In this document: positions 9,266 through 18,763 of the stretch, piece by piece
How positions within the stretch are numbered: the first letter of the stretch is position 1
Layout: every line of letters starts with the position of its first letter
From: JBEEJZ01 sp046046915
GTDB taxonomy: Bacteria; Pseudomonadota; Gammaproteobacteria; Burkholderiales; Burkholderiaceae_C
Assembly: GCA_046046915.1 (NCBI GenBank)
Contig: JBJOIT010000023.1
Span: forward strand, 1 to 47,319
DNA: 47,319 nucleotides
Reading direction: 5' to 3'
The notes under the pieces: model-generated
Told to the model about the DNA's origin: nothing
The model's database searches: none
The model's input: only the letters and a program-made list of their open reading frames with translations
Translations under genes and position numbers: made by a program

Positions 9266-9894
9266 GAAAATCCTTCCAACAAACAACGACGAACCGGAGC
9301 GAAGCTTGTACGGTGCTCAGGGCATGGACCGTGTGCCTTCAATGCGGCCAGATGCACAGCAGTGCCGTAGCCTTTGTGCTGCGCAAATCCGTACTGCGGG
9401 TATTGGGCGTCTAGTGTGGCGCACCACCTATCCCGGTGTACCTTGGCAATAATTGAGGCAGCGGAAATGGCGGGCTCCGTAGCATCACCACCAATGATGG
9501 CCTCCGAACGGACGTCTAATACAGGCAGCCGGTTGCCATCCACCAACACCAATTTGGGAGGCAACCTCAGGCCCATCACTGCCCGGCGCATCGCCAGCAA
9601 AGTCGCCTGCAAGATATTGATTTCGTCGATTTCTAGCACTGATGCCTCACCTATGGAGCAGCAAAGTGCCTTGCCCTGAATCTCGTCATAGAGTTGTTCA
9701 CGTAGTCGGGCCGAGAGCTTCTTGGAATCGGCCAGGCCACGAATAGGCTTCAATTCATCCAGTATCACAGCGGCAGCCACCACTGGACCAGCCAAAGGCC
9801 CGCGGCCGGCTTCATCGACGCCAGCGACCAAGGCCTGCGGCACATCCCACACCAGCGTGGCCTGTTTATTTTTCAAGGAGACGGAAGATCGCAT
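9262..9894 (-). CDS. rnhB: Ribonuclease HII
   Basis: RNase HII removes ribonucleotides misincorporated in DNA and the RNA of RNA-DNA hybrids. At 210 residues it has the family motif GVDEAGRGPLAGPV (first catalytic Asp and Glu), the LADSKKLS loop, the conserved LVDGN Asp and the SAASIIAKVHRD segment. The N-terminus overlaps the end of lpxB by 29 nt if the ATG at 9894 is used. No better start lies closer to the DEAGRGP motif. It stands in the usual lpxB-rnhB order. Confidence 0.95.
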   Translation of the reverse strand: MRSSVSLKNKQATLVWDVPQALVAGVDEAGRGPLAGPVVAAAVILDELKPIRGLADSKKLSARLREQLYDEIQGKALCCSIGEASVLEIDEINILQATLLAMRRAVMGLRLPPKLVLVDGNRLPVLDVRSEAIIGGDATEPAISAASIIAKVHRDRWCATLDAQYPQYGFAQHKGYGTAVHLAALKAHGPCPEHRTSFAPVRRCLLEGFS

Positions 9895-11023
9895 CGGCGG
9901 CCAGTTGCGGCGTGTCGCGCTGCAGCTCGTGGTGCAAGGCGGTGAAGGTTTGTGTCAATGCCGTGATTCTCGCGGATTGGGCGCTCGATGCATCCATCCA
10001 GGCCAGAACTTCACGAGCCATCGCATCAGGCGTAGCGGCCTCCTGCAACAGCTCTGGCACCACAAAATCCCGGCAAAGTATGTTGGGCAGGCCCACCCAG
10101 GGCTGCAATTTCTTGCGTTTCATGATGCGCCACGACAGCCAATTCATGTTGTAGGCAATCACCATGGGCCGCTTGAACAACGCAGCTTCCAGCGTTGCTG
10201 TGCCACTTGCAATCAACGTGACATCACAAGCGGCAAGTGCGGTGTGCGATTGCCCAGACAGGATCGTCAAGCTGTCCTGAACGCCCGCTTTGATGGCCAT
10301 CTGCTCCAAGCGCGCGCGAAATGTAGGCATGGTGGGCAAAACAAATTGGGTATCAGGACGAGCCAGCTTGATCTTCCTGACAGCAGCCAAGAAGCGGGGC
10401 GCCAAGTAATCGATCTCGGATGATCGGCTACCTGGCAAGACCGCCACAAGCGGACCAGCCCCTTGAAGCCTCAACCGCGCGCGGGCTGCCTCCCGATCAG
10501 GAAGCATCGGAATCAAGTTGGCCAGCGGGTGCCCGACGTAGGTCGCAGCGATACCGTGTTGCCCGAGCAGTTCGGGCTCAAACGGGAAGATACACAAGAC
10601 GTGATCCACACTGCGCCGAATTTTTTCGACTCGCTCAGGACGCCACGCCCAGACCGAGGGAGACACAAAATGTACGGTTGGTATACCGATGTGTTTGAGC
10701 GATGCTTCCAAGTCAAGATTAAAGTCTGGCGCATCAACACCAATGAAGATGTCTGGCTTTTGATTGAGTAGCCTGCGCTTGAGCTGCTCACGAATACCAA
10801 CGATTTCACGGTAATGCCGTAAAACCTCAACATAACCGCGCACCGCCAGTTTGTCACTGGGCCACCATGCCTGCATTCCCCGATCAACCATCTGGGGACC
10901 GCCGATTCCCATGGTACGGAGTTCGGGCCATCGCACCTTCAGACCATCAAGCAATAGGCTGGCAAGCAAGTCACCGGAGGCCTCACCCGCCACCAGGGCA
11001 GCCGTCAAAGGAGCCCGAGCCAT
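9866..11023 (-). CDS. lpxB: Lipid-A-disaccharide synthase
   Basis: LpxB joins UDP-2,3-diacylglucosamine and lipid X into the lipid A disaccharide at the inner membrane (a GT-B glycosyltransferase, family GT19). About 385 residues, the normal size. Visible landmarks are the N-terminal VAGEASGDLL, DAPDFN, the HFVSPSVWAWRPERV segment and the YVGHPLAN motif near residue 185. The ATG at 11023, 5 nt after the lpxA stop, is preferred over the in-frame TTG just before it. It belongs to the lpxD-fabZ-lpxA-lpxB block. Confidence 0.96.
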   Translation of the reverse strand: MARAPLTAALVAGEASGDLLASLLLDGLKVRWPELRTMGIGGPQMVDRGMQAWWPSDKLAVRGYVEVLRHYREIVGIREQLKRRLLNQKPDIFIGVDAPDFNLDLEASLKHIGIPTVHFVSPSVWAWRPERVEKIRRSVDHVLCIFPFEPELLGQHGIAATYVGHPLANLIPMLPDREAARARLRLQGAGPLVAVLPGSRSSEIDYLAPRFLAAVRKIKLARPDTQFVLPTMPTFRARLEQMAIKAGVQDSLTILSGQSHTALAACDVTLIASGTATLEAALFKRPMVIAYNMNWLSWRIMKRKKLQPWVGLPNILCRDFVVPELLQEAATPDAMAREVLAWMDASSAQSARITALTQTFTALHHELQRDTPQLAADAIFRLLEK

Positions 11024-11028
11024 CAATT

Positions 11029-11826
11029 TCAGCGCACGATGCCGCGTTGTGGCGAGGATTTGGCGAGAAACCCGAGCATCAAGTCCACATCAGCCTGTAC
11101 CTCTGGTGTCTGCAGCCCAAGTTCAGCAATCCGTACGCGCGCGGCATCCAAGGTCAGATCGTCGCGATAAAGAGCTTTGTGCATGGCCTTGACGGCAGAA
11201 ATTCTGGCGGGAGAAAAGCCACGGCGTCGCAAGCCTTCAAAGTTCATTGACCGTGCGGAAGCAGGCTGTCCCTGGCACATCACAAACGGCGGTAGATCGC
11301 CAAAAAGTAGCGTACACATGGCCGTCATGCTGTGGTCACCAATGCGAACAAACTGATGAACCACCGTGAAACCACCCAGGATCGCCCAGTCGCCGACATG
11401 AACGTGCCCCGCCAGCTGAGAGTTGTTGGCAAAAATGGTGTTGTTACCCACCACGCAGTCGTGCGCGAGATGCACATAGGCCATGAGCCAGTTGTCGTTA
11501 CCGACCCGAGTCACGCCAGTGTCACCCGGTGACCCGATGTTGAAGGTGCAAAACTCTCGGATGGTGTTGCGGTCACCGATCACCAACTCGCATGGTTCAC
11601 CCGCGTATTTTTTGTCCTGAGGGATGGCACCTAAAGAGGTGAACTGAAATATTCGGTTGTCCTGCCCGATGGTGGTGTGCCCCTCGATCACACTGTGCGG
11701 ACCGATGGTCGTACCCGCCCCCACTTTGACGTGCGGGCCGATCAAGGTGTAGGGCCCAACCGACACAGAGCTGTCCAGCTCGGCCTTCGGATCCACAATG
11801 GCTGTGGGATGGATCAACGTCACCAC
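11029..11826 (-). CDS. lpxA: UDP-N-acetylglucosamine O-acyltransferase
   Basis: LpxA transfers a 3-hydroxyacyl chain from ACP to UDP-GlcNAc, the first step of lipid A synthesis. The 265-residue protein is a left-handed beta-helix built of hexapeptide repeats (IHPTAIVDPKAEL, VSVGPYTLIGP and so on). The catalytic His lies in the HLAHDCVVGNN segment, and a helical C-terminal domain follows. Two consecutive GTG codons (11821-11826) are the only sensible starts. Seven nucleotides separate it from fabZ. Confidence 0.96.
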   Translation of the reverse strand: MVTLIHPTAIVDPKAELDSSVSVGPYTLIGPHVKVGAGTTIGPHSVIEGHTTIGQDNRIFQFTSLGAIPQDKKYAGEPCELVIGDRNTIREFCTFNIGSPGDTGVTRVGNDNWLMAYVHLAHDCVVGNNTIFANNSQLAGHVHVGDWAILGGFTVVHQFVRIGDHSMTAMCTLLFGDLPPFVMCQGQPASARSMNFEGLRRRGFSPARISAVKAMHKALYRDDLTLDAARVRIAELGLQTPEVQADVDLMLGFLAKSSPQRGIVR

Positions 11827-11833
11827 AAGGACC

Positions 11834-12274
11834 TTACTTGATGGCGCGAACGGCGCAAGTCAACTCGGCCTCGACGGCAAGTTCCTGGTCGACCAAAGCA
11901 CGGGCCTTGAACTTGAAAATACCAGCCTTCATCCGCAGTAGCTCGACCTCCAGAATCAGCTGATCCCCCGGCTCAACGGGCTTTTTGAAGCGCGCACCGT
12001 CAATGCCGGCAAAGTAATAAACGGATTCGTTATCGGGCGTGGTGCCCATGGCATCAAAGGCCAGCAGCGCAGCCGCCTGGGCCAGGGCCTCCAGCATCAG
12101 AACACCCGGCATCACCGGTCGATGCGGAAAATGCCCCTCAAAAAACGGCTCATTCATCGTGACGTTTTTGAGCGCCTTGATGGTTTTACCCTTGTCAATT
12201 TCCAGCACCCGGTCAACCAGCAAAAAGGGGTATCGATGTGGCAGCTGCTTGAGAATCTGGTGGATATCCATCAT
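11834..12274 (-). CDS. fabZ: 3-hydroxyacyl-[ACP] dehydratase FabZ
   Basis: FabZ dehydrates 3-hydroxyacyl-ACP in fatty acid elongation and competes with LpxA for 3-hydroxymyristoyl-ACP, which explains the shared operon. The 146-residue hot-dog-fold protein has the signature PHRYPFLLVDRV and the catalytic motif FFEGHFPHRPVMPGVLMLEA, holding the active His and Glu. The start overlaps the lpxD stop in an ATGATG context. Confidence 0.97.
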   Translation of the reverse strand: MMDIHQILKQLPHRYPFLLVDRVLEIDKGKTIKALKNVTMNEPFFEGHFPHRPVMPGVLMLEALAQAAALLAFDAMGTTPDNESVYYFAGIDGARFKKPVEPGDQLILEVELLRMKAGIFKFKARALVDQELAVEAELTCAVRAIK

Positions 12275-13254
12275 GTTGATTTGTCCTGAAGTAGGTGTTT
12301 TTCTAAAGTGCGAATGCGATCCCGCAGACCGTGCAGATGACGTAGCGTGGCAGCATTTTTTTCCCAGTTGGCATTTTCATCGATGGGAAACACACCGCTG
12401 TACTGACCCGGCTTGGCAATGGAGCGCATCACCACTGACGCTGCAGAGATATGCACCCCGTCTGCGATCGACAAATGCCCCAACACCACGGCGCCACCAC
12501 CCACAGTGCAGTTGGCACCAATCCTGGCGCTGCCCGCCACGCCCACACACCCCGCCATCGCAGTGTGTTGACCTATATGCGCGTTGTGACCAATCTGGAT
12601 CAAATTGTCGAGTTTGACGCCATCTTCAATCACGGTGTCTTGTAGCGCGCCACGGTCTATGCATGTGTTGGCGCCAATCTCCACATCGTTACCGATGCGT
12701 ACAGCCCCCAACTGTTCGATCTTGACCCAACCATCTTGGCTAGGCGCGAAACCAAAGCCATCTGCACCGATGACCACGCCCGGGTGGAGGAGACAGCGTT
12801 CGCCGATATGGCAGTTTTCCCCTACAGACACTCGCGACGTCAATACAGTGCCTGCACCGATGACCGCCCCTCGGTCAATCACGCACAGGGGGCCAATGCG
12901 TGCATCGGCATGGATCTGGGCTTCTCGGTCCACCACAGCAGAGGGATGAATGGCTGAGCCGGAGGGGCTTTGCAATCGCTTTTTCCACCACTGAGTCAAT
13001 CGCGCGAAATAGAGGTAGGGCTGTTCTGAGACGATACAACTGCCCCTGGCGTGCGCCTGCTGCGCAAAGGCAGGTGCGACGATGACACAGCCCGCCGAAG
13101 AACGTGAAAGCTGAGACTGATACTTGGGGTGACTCAAGAAGCTCAGGTCATGCGGCCCTGCAGTTTCAAGGGGCGCCAAGCCTGTGACCTTTAGCTGATC
13201 ATCGCCCAGTAGCTGACCGCCCAGATCATGAACGATGGATGCAAGAGTTATCAC
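12271..13254 (-). CDS. lpxD: UDP-3-O-(3-hydroxyacyl)glucosamine N-acyltransferase
   Basis: LpxD adds the N-linked hydroxyacyl chain after LpxA and LpxC. It has an N-terminal uridine-binding domain (about residues 1-95), a hexapeptide-repeat beta-helix with catalytic His in IQIGHNAHIGQ, and a short C-terminal helix. The frame is open to a GTG at 13287, but the family N-terminus (as in E. coli, LADLAQQL...LHGD) aligns from the GTG at 13254 (ITLASIVHDLGG), so that is chosen with moderate certainty. Neither GTG has a strong ribosome binding site. Confidence 0.93.
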   Translation of the reverse strand: MITLASIVHDLGGQLLGDDQLKVTGLAPLETAGPHDLSFLSHPKYQSQLSRSSAGCVIVAPAFAQQAHARGSCIVSEQPYLYFARLTQWWKKRLQSPSGSAIHPSAVVDREAQIHADARIGPLCVIDRGAVIGAGTVLTSRVSVGENCHIGERCLLHPGVVIGADGFGFAPSQDGWVKIEQLGAVRIGNDVEIGANTCIDRGALQDTVIEDGVKLDNLIQIGHNAHIGQHTAMAGCVGVAGSARIGANCTVGGGAVVLGHLSIADGVHISAASVVMRSIAKPGQYSGVFPIDENANWEKNAATLRHLHGLRDRIRTLEKHLLQDKST

Positions 13255-13304
13255 GATGGTGAAAATGGCCGCGCCCACGACAGGCACAGCAGGTTCACAG
13301 CAAT

Positions 13305-13814
13305 TTATTTGGGCGCCGAGTTCAGCACCTTGAGCACTTTGTCCGTGATGTCGTGCTTAGGATTGATATAGACCGCATCCTGCAGAATCAGATCAAACTT
13401 TTCTGACTCTGCCACTTGCTTGACGACGCGGTTGGCCCGCTCCAGCACTTGCTGGAGTTCTTCACTCTTGCGGGCATTCAAATCTTCCTGAAACTCACGA
13501 CGACGGCGTTGAAATTCCCGGTCCTGATCCACCAGCTGTTTTTGGCGCGTGGCACGCTGGGCTTCTGACAAGGTGGGCGCCTCACGCTCCAGCTTGTCGG
13601 CTGCGGTCTTGATGGCAGCGCCCTGGTCAAGCAAATCCTTCTCGCGCTTGGAAAACTCCTGCTCCAGTTTGGTCTGAGCAACCTTGGCCGAACTGGCTTC
13701 TTTAAAAATACGATCGGTGTTAACAAAGCCGACCCTGAACTCCTGGGCCTGAACGCACAGCGCGAACAAACCGGACATCAGCCCAAGAGAGCATCGACGA
13801 ATAAATGGCTTCAT
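13305..13814 (-). CDS. skp: OmpH/Skp family periplasmic chaperone
   Basis: Skp holds unfolded outer-membrane proteins in the periplasm and hands them to the BAM complex. The 169-residue precursor has a signal peptide (basic start, hydrophobic core, cleavage near VQAQ-EF at about residue 24). A beta-strand base (FRVGFVNTDRIF) and a long charged coiled-coil hairpin (about residues 40-125) form the jellyfish tentacles. Its start codon overlaps the bamA stop by 1 nt (TAATG), so it is translationally coupled to bamA. Confidence 0.94.
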   Translation of the reverse strand: MKPFIRRCSLGLMSGLFALCVQAQEFRVGFVNTDRIFKEASSAKVAQTKLEQEFSKREKDLLDQGAAIKTAADKLEREAPTLSEAQRATRQKQLVDQDREFQRRRREFQEDLNARKSEELQQVLERANRVVKQVAESEKFDLILQDAVYINPKHDITDKVLKVLNSAPK

Positions 13815-16114
13815 TAGAAAGAGGTTCCGATTTGAAATTGGAGATTCTGAATTTTATCGCCGTCAAACTTGCGTAATGGCCGAGCAAAAGCGAGTCGCAG
13901 TGGGCCTACGGGTGATATCCAGCTGATGCCCACACCGGCGGAGACTCGAATGTCTTCGGCATGCTCGTTCGCCGCCTGCTGCACATTTGATGCGTACACG
14001 GCGCCAGCGTCCACAAACCCATACATACGCAAAGTGCGGTCGTTACCCGCACCTGGGAACGGCGCCAACACTTCAGCATTGATGTTGAACTTGCTGCTTC
14101 CACCCAATCGTGCGCCGGTGGGATCCACAGGCCCGAGACTACCCTGCTCGAAACCGCGCACGGAGCCAAGCCCCCCCCCAAAGACATTCTTGAAGATGGG
14201 GTAAGGGCCGTTACCTAAGCTGTCGCCCCATGCAAATTCGCCGTTAAATGCAGCTGTGAACTGTTTGGTCAGCGGAATGTACTCCTGGTACTGGTAACTG
14301 GCCTTGACGTATCGCGCATTGCCAGTCACACCCCACTCGGCGTTGGCACGCTGGTTACGTCCCTGGGTGGGCGCCAAAGCGCTGTCGCGGGTATCTCGGC
14401 CCCAGCCGATCGTTAGCGGCAGGGTGGACATCGCGCTTCCGTATTTATCGCTGTATGACCTATATGCATCGGGCAAGTAAGTACCCTCTTGAATGCTTGT
14501 CCGCTCAGCCCCCAATCCAAAATAAACCGTGTCCGTTTCCGTGAAAGGAACACCAAAACGCATGCCCAAGCCCGTGGTCACGAGTTTGTAACTGTTGATA
14601 TCCAGGTACGGGCTGGTGCTACGGTGGTAAAGATCGTAGGTTCGCGAGACACCGTCTTTGGTGAAATAAGGATCAGTGGTGTTGAAGACAACCGTCCGGT
14701 TGATCTTGCTGGTGTTGACCTGAATTCCCAGCGAGTTGCCTGATCCGAACGCGTTTTCTTGCCTGATGCCAAACGTCAAACCCAAGCCCTCACTGCTAGA
14801 GTAGCCAGCACCCAAACTGAGGCTACCGGTGGGTTTTTCTGCGACGGAGACCGTCAAATCCACCTGATCGGGTGAGCCCGCAACTTCGGCAGTTTCAATG
14901 CCTACGCTACTGAAATAACCCAAGCGATCGACACGATCACGGGACAACTTGATCTTGTCGCTGTCGTACCAAGCCGCTTCAAATTGGCGGAACTCCCTGC
15001 GCACAACTTCGTCGCGTGTACGACTGTTGCCAGCCACAGCAATGCGACGCACGTAGGCGCGGCGCGAGGGCTCTGCTTGCAACACCAAGGACACACGGTT
15101 GGTGGCGCGGTCAACTTCCGGCCTGGCCTCCACCCGAGCAAAGGCGTAGCCGAAGGTTCCAAAATAGTCTGTGAAGGCCTTGGTCGTTTTTGCGACTTGG
15201 TCGGCATTGAAGGCTTGACCAGGCCGGATGGCAACCATGGCCTTGAATTCATCGTCACGCCCCAGGTAGTTACCCTCCAGACGCACGCCTGACACCACAA
15301 ATCGCTCACCCTCAGTGATGTTGATGGTGATGCTCATATCCTGCTTGTTGGGCGATATTGCAACCTGAGTCGAATCGACCCGAAATTCCATGAAACCACG
15401 CGAGAGGTAATACGACTTCAACGTCTCGATATCTGCGTTGAGCTTGGCTCGGGAATAACGATCCGACTTGGTATACCAGCTCATCAAACCACCCGTATCC
15501 AGGTCGAGCTGCTTACGTAAGACAGATTCCTCAAAAGCCTTGTGTCCAACGATACGGATGTCCTTGATCCGGGCGGTTTCGCCTTCGGTCACGGAGAAGG
15601 AAATGTTGACCCGATTACGTTCGACGGGCGTGACTGTGGTCACCACTTCGGCACCATACAAGCTGCGATTGATGTATTGCCGCTTCAGCTCCTGCTCCGC
15701 GCGGTCCACCAGTGCCTTGTCAAATGGCCGCCCATCACTGAGCCCCACCTCACGCATGGCCTTGAGCAACACATCCTTGTCGAATTCTTTGGCCCCACTG
15801 AACGTGACCTCAGCAACGGTGGGTCGCTCTTCCACGATCACCACCAGCACGTCACCGCTGACCTCAATACGCACGTCCTTGAACAAACCCAGGCCGAACA
15901 AGGAACGGATGGCACTGCTTCCTTTTTCGTCATCGTAGGAATCACCTACCCGAACAGGCAAGGAGGCAAAAATGGTGCCCGCCTCGACGCGCTGCAAACC
16001 TTCCACACGTATGTCACGCACCTTGAACGGCTCCACAGCCCACACTGCCTGGGCAGCAAGCAACATCGAAACAGCAGCGGTGGCGGCGTGAAGCCTGAAT
16101 TGTTGAAATTGCAT
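13814..16114 (-). CDS. bamA: Outer membrane protein assembly factor BamA
   Basis: BamA is the central Omp85 insertase of the BAM complex. The 766-residue precursor has a signal peptide ending near residue 26 (AVWA-VEPF). Five POTRA repeats follow (about 27-425; FKVRDIRVEGLQRVE opens the first) and then a 16-strand barrel ending in Phe (FQIGTSF). The conserved lid motif VRGFEQG is visible near residue 660 within GGGLGSVRGFE. Its neighbours are rseP upstream and skp downstream, the standard order. The intergenic gap to rseP is 43 nt. Confidence 0.97.
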   Translation of the reverse strand: MQFQQFRLHAATAAVSMLLAAQAVWAVEPFKVRDIRVEGLQRVEAGTIFASLPVRVGDSYDDEKGSSAIRSLFGLGLFKDVRIEVSGDVLVVIVEERPTVAEVTFSGAKEFDKDVLLKAMREVGLSDGRPFDKALVDRAEQELKRQYINRSLYGAEVVTTVTPVERNRVNISFSVTEGETARIKDIRIVGHKAFEESVLRKQLDLDTGGLMSWYTKSDRYSRAKLNADIETLKSYYLSRGFMEFRVDSTQVAISPNKQDMSITINITEGERFVVSGVRLEGNYLGRDDEFKAMVAIRPGQAFNADQVAKTTKAFTDYFGTFGYAFARVEARPEVDRATNRVSLVLQAEPSRRAYVRRIAVAGNSRTRDEVVRREFRQFEAAWYDSDKIKLSRDRVDRLGYFSSVGIETAEVAGSPDQVDLTVSVAEKPTGSLSLGAGYSSSEGLGLTFGIRQENAFGSGNSLGIQVNTSKINRTVVFNTTDPYFTKDGVSRTYDLYHRSTSPYLDINSYKLVTTGLGMRFGVPFTETDTVYFGLGAERTSIQEGTYLPDAYRSYSDKYGSAMSTLPLTIGWGRDTRDSALAPTQGRNQRANAEWGVTGNARYVKASYQYQEYIPLTKQFTAAFNGEFAWGDSLGNGPYPIFKNVFGGGLGSVRGFEQGSLGPVDPTGARLGGSSKFNINAEVLAPFPGAGNDRTLRMYGFVDAGAVYASNVQQAANEHAEDIRVSAGVGISWISPVGPLRLAFARPLRKFDGDKIQNLQFQIGTSF

Positions 16115-16157
16115 ATTGTGTTGATTCAGCCAGCGTGCTCGCAGGGGATCGGATATT

Positions 16158-17519
16158 TCAGCCCATCAAACGGGCCAGATCGTTATAAAGAGCAATAGAC
16201 ATCATGACCATCACCAGGGCCAGCCCAACACGTTGCAGGCCCTGCAACCATGCCTCTGAGACTTCGCGCCCCGTCAAGCTCTCCCAAAGATAATACATCA
16301 GGTGCCCACCATCCAGAACCGGTATTGGCAGCAGGTTCAGAACGCCCAGGCTGACACTGATCAGCGCCAAAAATACCAGGTAAGACTGCCATCCCAAGGA
16401 GGCCGATTTGCCGGCAACATCGGCGATGGTCAGAGGCCCACTGAGGTTTTGCAAGGAGGCTTGCCCCATCAACATGCGCCCCATCATGCGCAGCGATGCT
16501 TCTGAAATCTCCCAGGTGCGCTGAGCGGCAAGCCTTAGCCCTTCTCCAAAACCATGGTGCACCGTCAGCATCGCAGGTGCAGCGCCTACATAGGCGCCCA
16601 CTCGGCCTACAGCGACACCAGCGTCCATCCAAAGTTCTGGCACAACCTCTAGCTCTATGAGTTGCCCCTCGCGTTGGACACGCCATGTTCGGGTCTGAGG
16701 GCGATCATTAAGCAGCGATGAGCGGATCAAGCGCCTGAGTTGCTGTCCATCGAGGACGGGCTGTTCATCCACAGCAATCACCACATCGCCTTCTTGCAGG
16801 CCGGCCCTGTCTGCTGGGCCTCCCGAGACGGTTGCGCCTATCTCGGGCCGGGTCCAGGGCCCATTGACTCCAAGTTTGCCCATGGACTCTGTCCCGGGGT
16901 CTTGGACACCCAAACTGGAAAGAGGCAACAACACCTCACGAGGGCTCTGTGCGTCGGCGTCTTGCACCAGCAATCGCAGATCCTTCGCGTCCAACCCACC
17001 CTGCATGAAAAGCCAGCGGAGTTCCTCAAAAGTGGCCACCGGCAACATGTCCTTACCGGCAAACCCGACTTGCTGAACTCTGTCACCACTTTTCAAACCA
17101 GCATGCTCGGCCATGGATCCGGTCGTGGGTGCAGCAAGTATGGGCTGGGCCTGCTCGACCCCGGCCCAATGAACCACTGAATAGAGGAAGACTGCGAGTA
17201 ACAAATTGGCAATGGGCCCGGCTGCGACAATCGCTGCGCGCCTGGCAAGCGGCTGGGCGTTGAAGGCCATATGTTTGTCTGAGGCAGAAACCGGGGCTTC
17301 TCGCTCGTCCAACATGCGGACATAGCCCCCCAAGGGAACGATGCACAGAACAAACTCTGTGCCAGTAGCGACGGACCGCCATTTCAATAAGACCGGACCG
17401 AAGCCCACAGAAAAACGAAGCACCCTCACACCACAAGCAACAGCCATCCTGTAATGGCCGTACTCATGTACAGCAATCAAGATTGCCAGTGCGCCAATAA
17501 ATGCCAACATGGTCACCAT
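16158..17519 (-). CDS. rseP: Site-2 zinc metalloprotease RseP
   Basis: RseP cuts the anti-sigma factor RseA inside the inner membrane during the sigma-E envelope stress response and clears signal-peptide remnants. The 453-residue protein has the zinc site HEYGH at residues 18-22 in the first membrane helix and tandem periplasmic PDZ domains (about 115-300). The third zinc ligand is in the LDGGH motif, and a final membrane helix follows. It lies between dxr and bamA, whose products sit in the same envelope pathway. Confidence 0.96.
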   Translation of the reverse strand: MVTMLAFIGALAILIAVHEYGHYRMAVACGVRVLRFSVGFGPVLLKWRSVATGTEFVLCIVPLGGYVRMLDEREAPVSASDKHMAFNAQPLARRAAIVAAGPIANLLLAVFLYSVVHWAGVEQAQPILAAPTTGSMAEHAGLKSGDRVQQVGFAGKDMLPVATFEELRWLFMQGGLDAKDLRLLVQDADAQSPREVLLPLSSLGVQDPGTESMGKLGVNGPWTRPEIGATVSGGPADRAGLQEGDVVIAVDEQPVLDGQQLRRLIRSSLLNDRPQTRTWRVQREGQLIELEVVPELWMDAGVAVGRVGAYVGAAPAMLTVHHGFGEGLRLAAQRTWEISEASLRMMGRMLMGQASLQNLSGPLTIADVAGKSASLGWQSYLVFLALISVSLGVLNLLPIPVLDGGHLMYYLWESLTGREVSEAWLQGLQRVGLALVMVMMSIALYNDLARLMG

Positions 17520-17550
17520 AGGGGGCTTTGAGCCAAAAGTTTGCTGAAAG

Positions 17551-18753
17551 TCAGTCTGCGTACCGCGCCAGCAAAGTATTCGCTACGCTCCGAGCCTGCA
17601 GGTCCAGCGCCAGCAGATCTTCAAGACTGCCCGGCGTATCGTGGTTCAAGGCGTCCAGGGTTCCAGCGTTAATGGCGTGAATCTGGTCAAAACGAATTAG
17701 ATTGTCCAAAAACGCGGCGACAGCCACCTCGTTGGCGGCATTCATGACAGCGGTCGCACCAGGCGCGGCTTTCAGAACTTCCCAGGCGAGCGCCAGGCCA
17801 GGAAATCGTTTGGGGTGATCCCGTGTATCAATGGCCTCAAAACTCATGTCCGCCATGGACCGAAAGTCCAGCGCCTTCGCACCGGAGATGATGCGCTCGG
17901 GCCATGCCAATCCGTAAGCAATAGGAACCCGCATATCTGGCGTTCCCAGCTGCGCCACCACAGAGTGGTCCCGATACTGCACCATCGAATGAATGACGCT
18001 CTGGGGGTGTATGACCACCTCCAATTGTTCAGGCTGCACGCCAAACAAAAACCTGGCCTCGATCACCTCCAGGGCTTTGTTCATCATGGTGGCCGAATCA
18101 ACTGAGATTTTTCGCCCCATGACCCAATTCGGATGAGCGCAGGCCTGCTCGGGCGTCACCTCTCTAAGCGTTGCAACATCACGTGTGCGAAATGGTCCCC
18201 CAGACGCAGTCAAAATGATTTTGTCGACTCTGGCCGCCCAAGTCGAGGGATCTTCAGGCAGTGACTGAAAAATCGCTGAGTGCTCACTGTCGATAGGTAG
18301 GAGCTGTGCCCCTCCCTCGTGGACCGTCTGCATAAACAGCTCTGCTCCCACAACCAAGGCTTCCTTGTTGGCCAGGAGAAGCCTCTTTCCGGCCCTGGCA
18401 GCAGCCAGACAGGGTGCCAAACCGGCCGCACCTACGATCGCGGCCATTACTGTATCGACCTGCGGATGTTCTGCCACTTCCACGATGGCCTGGGAGCCCC
18501 ACAACACTCGGGTCGCCAGTCCTAGATCCCGACATTTCTGCTCCAACTCCAGTCCTGCGGCTTCTTGCGCCATCACAGCAAAGACAGGCTTGTATTGAAC
18601 ACACTGCGCCAACATCTGTTCGACCTGACGCGAAGCCGTCAGGGCAAAGACCTCGAAACGTTCGGGATGTCGGGCGACAACATTGAGAGTACTGGTCCCA
18701 ATAGAGCCTGTGGAGCCCAAAATGGACAGGCGCTGGCGATGGTTATGCGTCAT
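17551..18753 (-). CDS. dxr: 1-deoxy-D-xylulose 5-phosphate reductoisomerase
   Basis: Dxr (IspC) converts DXP to MEP, the committed step of the non-mevalonate isoprenoid pathway, with NADPH and a divalent metal. The 400-residue protein has the NADPH loop ILGSTGSIGTST at residues 11-22, the metal and substrate motif LPIDSEHSAIFQ, the HPNWVMGRKISVDSATMMNK region, and a C-terminal helical domain. UppS in the same operon uses products of this pathway. Ten nucleotides separate it from cdsA. Confidence 0.97.
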   Translation of the reverse strand: MTHNHRQRLSILGSTGSIGTSTLNVVARHPERFEVFALTASRQVEQMLAQCVQYKPVFAVMAQEAAGLELEQKCRDLGLATRVLWGSQAIVEVAEHPQVDTVMAAIVGAAGLAPCLAAARAGKRLLLANKEALVVGAELFMQTVHEGGAQLLPIDSEHSAIFQSLPEDPSTWAARVDKIILTASGGPFRTRDVATLREVTPEQACAHPNWVMGRKISVDSATMMNKALEVIEARFLFGVQPEQLEVVIHPQSVIHSMVQYRDHSVVAQLGTPDMRVPIAYGLAWPERIISGAKALDFRSMADMSFEAIDTRDHPKRFPGLALAWEVLKAAPGATAVMNAANEVAVAAFLDNLIRFDQIHAINAGTLDALNHDTPGSLEDLLALDLQARSVANTLLARYAD

Positions 18754-18763
18754 GCTGGATGCC

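Noticed and set aside
9722..10423. 233-codon plus-strand open frame opposite rnhB and lpxB
   Set aside because: It overlaps two well-supported genes and has no recognisable protein signature.
15542..16198. 218-codon plus-strand open frame opposite bamA
   Set aside because: It is a shadow of bamA, without a plausible binding site or domain.
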